Source: Lunularia cruciata
Lineage: Eukaryota > Streptophyta > Marchantiopsida > Lunulariales > Lunulariaceae
NCBI GenBank assembly: GCA_948567375.1
Contig: OX419760.1
Span: forward strand, 17,484,001-17,548,000
Direction of reading: 5' to 3'
DNA: 64,000 nt
Position 1 is the stretch's first letter; every line of letters begins with the position of its first letter. Below, piece after piece: positions 58,207-64,000 of this stretch. The translations under genes were made by a program, and so were the position numbers. A model generated the notes under the pieces. That model worked only from the letters and a program-made list of their open reading frames with translations. It was not told the DNA's origin and did no database searches.

Positions 58207-58619
58207 TGTAAAAGTCCAAGATTGAAGAGAGAAATAGGAGAATGGAAACCCATATTTGGACACTTGAATGAGAGAAACCTTTGAATGCCTAGCATGAGCC
58301 TTGGCTTTGGTATTTATAGCTAGCATACAAGGCCCTTGAGAAGCTTCCTCAAGCCGCTTTCTTAGAGTGCAAGCCAAGTTAACTAGGAAGCTTCTCAAGA
58401 AGCTACCTTCTAGAAGCGGCCTACTTGGCATGCAAGCTAAGCTAGTTGGAAGCTTCTAAAAGCTTCCTTCTAGAAGCTACTTACTTGAGGTGCAAGCTAA
58501 GCTAGCCAAGAAGCTTCCCAAGAAGCTTCCTAGATATTTTTGAATATTCTTGGCTAATTTGTCTTATGTGCTACTTCGTAAGCTTGACTAACTTCGTCGT
58601 TAAACTCCATATTGTTACA
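58207..58619 (-). mobile_element. 5' LTR of chromovirus B (family E)
   Basis: A complete 413-bp LTR: minus-strand TGTAACAATATGGAG at 58619 to CTTTTACA at 58207. It is followed on the minus strand by ttGGTATCAagg (58206-58195), a slightly mutated initiator-Met-tRNA primer site. It contains GAAnnTTC pairs and several GAAGCTTC palindromes. Confidence 0.9.
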
Positions 58620-59979
58620 GGCCACCACCATTGGCATTGGAGGGTACCCAAGGTCTTGTCCACACCCATGTGACCAACAATTGGTAAATTATGGGCTTCT
58701 CAAAGGCGCACAAGTTGGAAATCACCTTTGGCTGGAACATAGATCCGGTCCTCATGGAATAGAAGGCCTCCCTTGAAGGAGAAGGTGTTATACTCCTTGT
58801 TTATTGCAAGACAACCATGTACCATCTAGGATCTTATTGTAGAGTTGACCAAAACTCATTCTAGACCTTGGAGTCAATTGACACCATTGTAATTGCCACC
58901 GTGATGAGAGGAAGAGACTTCAAATCAGGTCATTGTGATAGGGCATCAAGGATGATATGGAACCGACCTGGTTTGTACTCAAGTTTGATGTCAAAAATTG
59001 GAGTTGCTCCTCCTATTGATGATGTCGGCTCTTTATGTGTTCCAAGTGTAAGGTCTACAACAATGGTTTGTGATCAATTCACATGATCACTTGTTTCTCC
59101 AAGAGGGAATGCCTCCATACCTTGGTGGCACATAACATTGCAAGTTGTTTTTGATCTTGAGCAGAGTAATTTATTTTAGTTGTATTTAGTTGGCGAGACA
59201 AAGAGACATAAAATGAGATGCAGTCCATCTAGGAATTCTTGATGCAACACAGCTCCAATTGCAATGTTAGAAGCATCAAAATCAACCACACAAGGTAGTT
59301 TAGGATCATAAGGTTGAAGAATGGGTCTTGAAGACACCATATGTTTCAACTTTTGGAATGCTTTTTTGTGCTTGGTGGTCCACTAAAAGCTCAAGTTCTT
59401 CCCCAAGAGGTCAATCAATAGTGCATCCACATGAGCATAATAATGGATGAACCATCAATAAAAACTGGCCAATCCATTAAATGCCCATACTTCTACATCA
59501 TCTTTTAGAGTAGGCCAAGCAATAATGGCCTTGATTTTCTCCTCTTCCATCTTGATCCATTCCATTAAGATCTTGTGACCCAACAAGGTAACTTCCTTCT
59601 GCCAAAAGGCACACTCCGACTTCTTGTAGTAAAATTTCCATTATTGTAGTTGTCTTAGGAATTCTTGCATGTGATTCACGTGTTTTACTTTTGTCTTGCT
59701 ATAGATTAAGATATCATCCAAGAACAACAGCACAAATCGATCCAATAGTCCATCCAACACCCGATGCATCTGATCTATGAAGATGGTTGGAGCATTAATG
59801 AGCCCAAAAGGTAGAACTCTCCACTCAAAATGCCCATACCTTATGCAAAAGGCAATCTTTTGCACATCTTCCTTATCAATAGGGATTTTCCAAAATTCAC
59901 TACAAAGATCCAACTTGGAGAAGTATCATGCTCTACTCAATTGATCAAACAAGTCATTGATTTGAGGCAAGAGATATGC
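58620..59979 (-). pseudogene. Chromovirus A, right piece (integrase N-term, RNase H, RT)
   Basis: It resumes element A after B: gccaccaccattggcattgg matches B's own 54649 region. RNase H and RT follow on the minus strand. The frame at 59913-59641 reads FCIRYGHFEWRVLPFGLINAP...DQMHRVLDGLLDR then LFLDDILIYS. The RT is cut at 59979, inside the YPLPQI block (gagatatgc), by insertion of element C. Confidence 0.85.
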
Positions 59980-60131
59980 TGTAACAATATGGAGTTTAGC
60001 GACATAGTTAGTAAGGCTAATGAAGTAGAGAATAAGCCAAATTAGCCTAGAATATTCTAGAAGCATCTAGGAAGCTTATTAAGAAACTTCCCAACTAGTT
60101 AACTTGTGCCCCAAGTAGGTAGCTTCTAGAA

Positions 60132-60161
60132 GGAAGCTTCTAGAAGCTTCTAGAAGCTTCT
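60132..60161 (+). promoter_or_regulatory. Six-unit heat-shock element array in LTR C
   Basis: Alternating GAA and TTC start at 60133, 60138, 60143, 60148, 60153 and 60158, exactly every 5 bp with no mismatch. This is the nGAAnnTTCn grammar bound by trimeric heat-shock factors. The array lies about 140 bp upstream of the LTR TATA box. Heat induction is inferred, not shown. Confidence 0.8.
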
Positions 60162-60302
60162 AACTAGCTTAGCTTGCATGCCAAGTAGGCGGCCTCTAGA
60201 AGGAAGCTTCTTGAGAAGTTTCCTAGTTAACTTGGCTTGCACTCTAAGAAAGCGACTCGGGGAAGCTTCTTGAGAAGCTTCTCAAGGACTTTGTATGCTA
60301 CC

Positions 60303-60310
60303 TATAAATA
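60303..60310 (+). promoter_or_regulatory. TATA box of LTR C
   Basis: TATAAATA followed by ccaaagcc. The same box sits at the same LTR position in copies at 1812, 3316 and 46275, which places U3 upstream and the R/U5 region downstream. Confidence 0.75.
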
Positions 60311-60415
60311 CCAAAGCCAAAGCTCATGCTAGACATTTAGAGTTTTTCCTCATTCAAGTGTCCCAATGTGAGTTTCCATGCTACTATTTCTCTCCTTGAT
60401 CTTAGTCTTGTACAT

Positions 60416-60427
60416 TGGTATCAGAGC
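60416..60427 (+). other. Primer-binding site of chromovirus C
   Basis: TGGTATCAGAGC directly after the LTR. It is complementary to the 3' end of plant initiator Met-tRNA and is the usual primer site of plant Gypsy elements. Confidence 0.9.
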
Positions 60428-61324
60428 AGGAATGGGATGGATGGAATTTATAGACCACCAAATCCACTCCCACCAAACCCTTGGGATTTTCATATCCAGA
60501 TATTACCCAAGCATTGTTTCACACAATTCATCACCTTGCGCTTTGGGTAAGATTTTTTACATATGATCACCGTGTCTGAAAAACCCTTGATACTTTTGGT
60601 TGTAACTTATGTGGAATGGTGGACGTACTGCATCTATGTGCTAATCAATTAGATAAATTGGGAATAGTGAGATAGAGTAGTAGCTATGACGGCAATACCA
60701 AATGTTATCCTTATGATGTAGCAACAAATTGAGCACTTTACTCAATTATTGGATGAATGAGATCAATAACGACGAGAACATATAGAGAGAGCGCCAATTC
60801 AAGATGGAGAAGATTGCATTCAATTTCCAAAACCCAAGGTGTTTGAAGGTAAGAATCTTCTGGGCACAATGGAGAATTTTATGTTTGATTGTGAGCATTA
60901 CTTTGAAGCCACCAATCTTCAAGATGAATGGAAATAGATTCTCTTGGCCTCTAGCGAATAAGATGGTGTGGCAAAACTTTGGTGACAATTCCGAGTGGAG
61001 TGAGTGGAACGATATATTATTGCACCAATTTTGACATGGGCAGAATTCAAGGATGCAATATTGGGTCGGTTTTAAACTATAAATGCCACCCGAGCCACAC
61101 GAGATAAATTGGCGGAGTTGAAGCAAGTTGGTTCAATAAGGAGCTACATCACACAATTTCAAAACATTATCATGCAGATTCTAGATATACAAGAAGGTGA
61201 AGTTCTAGATTGATTTGTGCAAGGATTGAAATCACAAACCAAATTGGAGGTGACCATGTGGGAACCACAAAACATAGAAGAAACCATGCAATTTGCTGAG
61301 CGCTTTGATTCCTTGGTGGCAACA

Positions 61325-62021
61325 TGTAATACTCCAAGGACAAGAGAAGAGAGAAAACACAAATTGCACACTCAAACAGTCGATGCCCCAAGGGAGCACC
61401 TTCTCTTTATTATATAGACAAAGAGGATCTTCGCCAAGGAAGCTCCACCCTTGGATTACTTACTTGGATGGGTGACATGTCTGGTCTAGGTCCTATCTGG
61501 TTGGTCAAACAAGCTTTGACCAGAGGGAATCTTTTAGGGAATCTTCCTATAGGAATCTCAAAATCACGTAAGGTACCATTGGAAAGCTCTCAACGAGACA
61601 AAGCAAGGGGGAGGGAAGGCTAGCTTTTTCTCCTTTGGAGGGGGGGGGGAGAATGTGCACATTTTTGAGGCCTAATTCATCTGTTTAGGCCTTCGAAATT
61701 GCCTTCAAAGATTTCAGGCATATTTTAGTTCCTACTCTATTAGTAGAAGTCCCCTTTTGGTGATACCTCTTTCTGATCTGTTTAGTCCATCATGTGTAAC
61801 ATCCTTCCAGATGTTACCAAACTAATTCTCACATTTAAATCATATGTCTAGCTATTGGTTCTAAGGTTCTCAAGTCTATTTAGGTTTCTGCCCTATTAGT
61901 AGAAATACTTTTTTGGTGATACTTCTCTTTGATCTATTTCAACCATCATGTATAACATCATTTTAGATGTTACCAAACCAAATTTCACATCTAGATCATA
62001 TGGCTAGCTCTTGGTATTACA
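61325..62021 (+). mobile_element. Solo LTR, family D, inside chromovirus C
   Basis: TGTAATACTCCAAGGAC to TTGGTATTACA, 697 bp, flanked by CAACA (61320-61324) and CGACA (62022-62026), a 5-bp duplication with one mismatch. The interrupted gag sequence ggcaaca|acttg is continuous in elements B and F. It has two tandem internal blocks like the copy at 46878. Confidence 0.88.
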
Positions 62022-62380
62022 CGACAACTTGATCTTGACCTTGACCTACACAAGGCCTACCAATACACTATGCACGGGTGGAAGAACCGGCACCAATGGA
62101 GATTGATGCTATCTAACGGAGACCACTTGGTACAGTAGATAGAGAAAGATTGTGACAAAATGGAGGTTGTTTTTATTATTGCCAAGTTAGACATTGCATT
62201 GCTGAATGCACACTTAGGAATGTGTGACCTCGACAAGTTGCCCACATGGAGTTTGTGGAGCGGAATGATCAGGGAAACAAGGAATCCCAATAGGAGATTT
62301 TGAGCCGCCTATTGGAAGCTTGATTAGTTCCAATGGGATTGAAGGCTTGACCTATGCAAGTTTGCTTCACTTGCAAGGTA

Positions 62381-64000
62381 AGTGATTCTATCTCTGTCTT
62401 ACTATAGATTAAGATATCATCCAAGAACACCACCATGGACCAATCCAATAGTCCATCCAACACCTGATGCATCTGATCCATGAAGACCACTGGAGCATTA
62501 ATGAGTCCAAAAAGTAGAACTCTCCACTCAAAATACCCATACCTTATATGAAAGGTAATCTTTTGCACATCCTCTCTATCAATAGGAATTTGCCAATAGC
62601 CAATGTGAAGATCCAACTTGGAAAACTAGCGTGCTCCACTTAATTGATCAAGTAAGTCATTGATCTAAGGCAAGGGATATGCATTCTTCACGGTTTGCTT
62701 ATTGAGCCCACGGTAATCAATACAAAAACAAAGTCCTCCATCCTTCTTTGGAAAAAATAGTACCGGTGCTCCCCAAAGAGATGTACTATGTTGTATGAAG
62801 TCCTTCTCCAACAATTGTGTAAGTGTTGTTTGCAACTCTTCCAACTCCTTTGGTGAGAGCCGATAGATCGGTCTACTCATTGGAGTACTCCCTAACAATG
62901 ACTCAATATTGCAGGGCATACCTCAATTGGAGGGTAATCCCTTTGGCAGATCATCCGGAAACACGTCCGCAAACTCTTGAAATATCCAATCAACCATTGC
63001 TTGATGAGGCTCTTGGCTCTCCCCCAATTGTTCTTGTGCAATCAGCTTGATCCACACCACAAATACATACTTATCTTTCTCCAAAGCTTTCTCTATGGCT
63101 ACTTAGCTAACAAACTTCCCTTCAAGAGACTCATCTCTCTTCCAAGCCTGCTCCATGGTTGCCTTCTTGGCAAACTTCCCATCTTGGGACTCATCTTCCT
63201 TCAATGTTCCCTCGATGGCTACCTTCCCAACAAACTTCTCATCTTGAGACTGACTATTCTTAGGTGCCTTACTAAGAGGTGTCAAGCAACTTAATTGGAA
63301 ATTCCTACCTTGGTGTTGTACTTGAATTTGTCGTCGGGTCCAATCAAATTGAACCTTATGATGTTCAAGCCAAGGTAGACCTAGAATGATATCATAGTGT
63401 AGAGGTGCCACTACAAACTTCATACACTCCAAATACTCCTTCCCAATCTTGAAGGTAACAGGATACGAGGTACAAATGAAAAACCCTTTCTACCATCCGC
63501 CATCATCAATCTACTTCCAATTACTTTTTTGATAGAAAAACCCAATTACTTTACCACTTGCATCAACATGTAATTCTTTGAACTTCCGGAATCAACCAAA
63601 ATCCTACAACCTCGATTAGATTTTGTACCTTGCAAGTGAAGCAAACTTGCATAGGTTGAGCCTTCAATCCGATTGGAACTTATCAAGCTCCCAATAGGCG
63701 GCTCAAGATCTCCTATTGGGATTCCTTGTTTCCATGATCATTCCGCTCCACAACCTCCACTTGGGCAACTTGTCAAGGTCTCACATTCTTGAGTGGACAT
63801 TTGACAATACGATACCCCAATTGGCAATAATAAAAACAACCACCATTTTGTCACAATTTCTCTCTATATGTAGTGCCAAGTGGTCTTTGTTGAATGGCAT
63901 CAATCTCCATTGGTGCTGGCTCTTCCACTTGTGTGTAGTGTGTTGGTAGGCTCTATGGAGGTCGAGGTTGAGGTCAAGACCAAGTTGTTGCCACCAAGGA
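62381..64000 (-). pseudogene. Chromovirus F, RT to gag (partial, runs off the window)
   Basis: Minus strand. RT pieces are at 62919-62665 ([13 protein letters not shown]...[28 protein letters not shown]) and 62616-62381 (GYWQIPIDREDVQK...FLDDILIYS). A spacer with repeated Lys/Glu segments follows, then protease (YDIILGLPWLEHHKVQFDW at about 63370) and gag zinc-knuckle sequence to the window end. It overlaps A's RT region, so it is a separate copy, not A's continuation. Several stops. Confidence 0.82.

Larger units (their letters stand above)
53189..58619 (-). mobile_element. Chromovirus B (Ty3/Gypsy), nearly full length, nested in A
   Basis: On the minus strand the order is LTR (58619-58207), primer site, gag, protease, RT, RNase H, integrase, chromodomain, polypurine tract, truncated 3' LTR (53407-53189). 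The domain order pro-RT-RH-INT with a terminal chromodomain marks it as a chromovirus. It interrupts element A, whose integrase continues on both sides. Stops and frame changes in gag, integrase and chromodomain make it non-autonomous now. Confidence 0.88.
59980..60414 (+). mobile_element. 5' LTR of chromovirus C (family E) with strong HSE array
   Basis: A complete 435-bp LTR: TGTAACAATATGGAG to CTTGTACA, followed by the primer site. It is inserted in the RT of element A; the adjacent host bases TATGC (59975-59979) would be one copy of the target duplication. It contains perfectly phased GAA/TTC runs at 60050-60062 (three units) and 60132-60161 (six units), and TATAAATA at 60303-60310. Confidence 0.92.
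60415..62380 (+). pseudogene. Chromovirus C gag/protease region, interrupted and truncated
   Basis: The gag start is ATG at 60686 (TAIPNVIL, compare AEIPDVIL in B). The capsid-like part runs on to about 61320 (EEVLD...QGLKSQTKLEVTM). A D solo LTR is inserted at 61325-62021. Gag resumes at 62022 with PTRxPA...MEIDAI-like sequence and a zinc knuckle near 62165-62215. The element then ends abruptly near 62380 in the protease region, joined to minus-strand element F. RT, integrase and 3' LTR are missing. Confidence 0.8.

Noticed and set aside
1-64000. CRISPR arrays, bacterial operons, phage or rRNA genes
   Set aside because: No regularly spaced short repeats with unique spacers, no operon-like gene packing and no rRNA signatures were seen. 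Spliced genes show it is a eukaryotic nuclear region.
62381-64000. Element F as the continuation of element A beyond C
   Set aside because: F repeats about 300 bp of RT that A already contains before its break at 59979, so it must be a different copy.

Overview
This is nuclear DNA of a land plant. The two best gene models are plant-type: a malectin-domain kinesin-14 split over about 15 exons, and an OEP16-3/complex I B14.7-like membrane protein. All introns that can be checked are GT-AG. Around them lies a dense nest of Ty3/Gypsy chromovirus, Ty1/Copia, LINE-like and non-autonomous LTR elements. I cannot name the species; a non-seed plant is possible, but that is only an impression. The window is gene-poor and repeat-rich: about 3 host genes in 64 kb, all between 25.7 and 42.5 kb. 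Layout: 1-4.2 kb is a copy of an unrecognised repetitive family (here 'family G') interrupted by two solo LTRs. 4.2-8.2 kb is AT-rich with no gene. 8.2-16 kb holds LINE-like debris: two 5'-truncated insertions with 16-bp and 13-bp target duplications, a decayed reverse-transcriptase C-terminal region, and several minisatellites. 16.3-21 kb is a decayed Copia element. 21-25.7 kb has no recognisable gene. Host genes (all minus strand): an old-yellow-enzyme/OPR-like reductase at 25.7-26.8 kb that looks broken by a frameshift and lacks its N-terminus; the kinesin-14 at 27.7-35.0 kb; the OEP16-3-like gene at 40.0-42.5 kb. 42.5-46 kb is AT-rich. 46-50 kb is a second copy of family G carrying two solo LTRs of another LTR family ('D'). 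51-52.4 kb is a LINE 3' end fused to LTR fragments in a 250-bp inverted repeat. 52.4-64 kb is a nest of at least four chromovirus copies, with one element inserted inside another and a D solo LTR inside a third. The most interesting signal is in the LTR of the chromovirus family ('LTR E', nine full or partial copies). It carries runs of perfectly phased alternating GAA/TTC units at 5-bp spacing, the binding-site grammar of heat-shock factors. The runs lie upstream of a TATAAATA box, and the best copy has a 6-unit run plus a 3-unit run. This resembles the arrangement in the Arabidopsis heat-activated ONSEN element, but in a Gypsy chromovirus. Other points are a conserved 3' stem-loop and a pyrimidine tail shared by the LINE insertions, and the two colinear copies of family G, whose protein I do not recognise.
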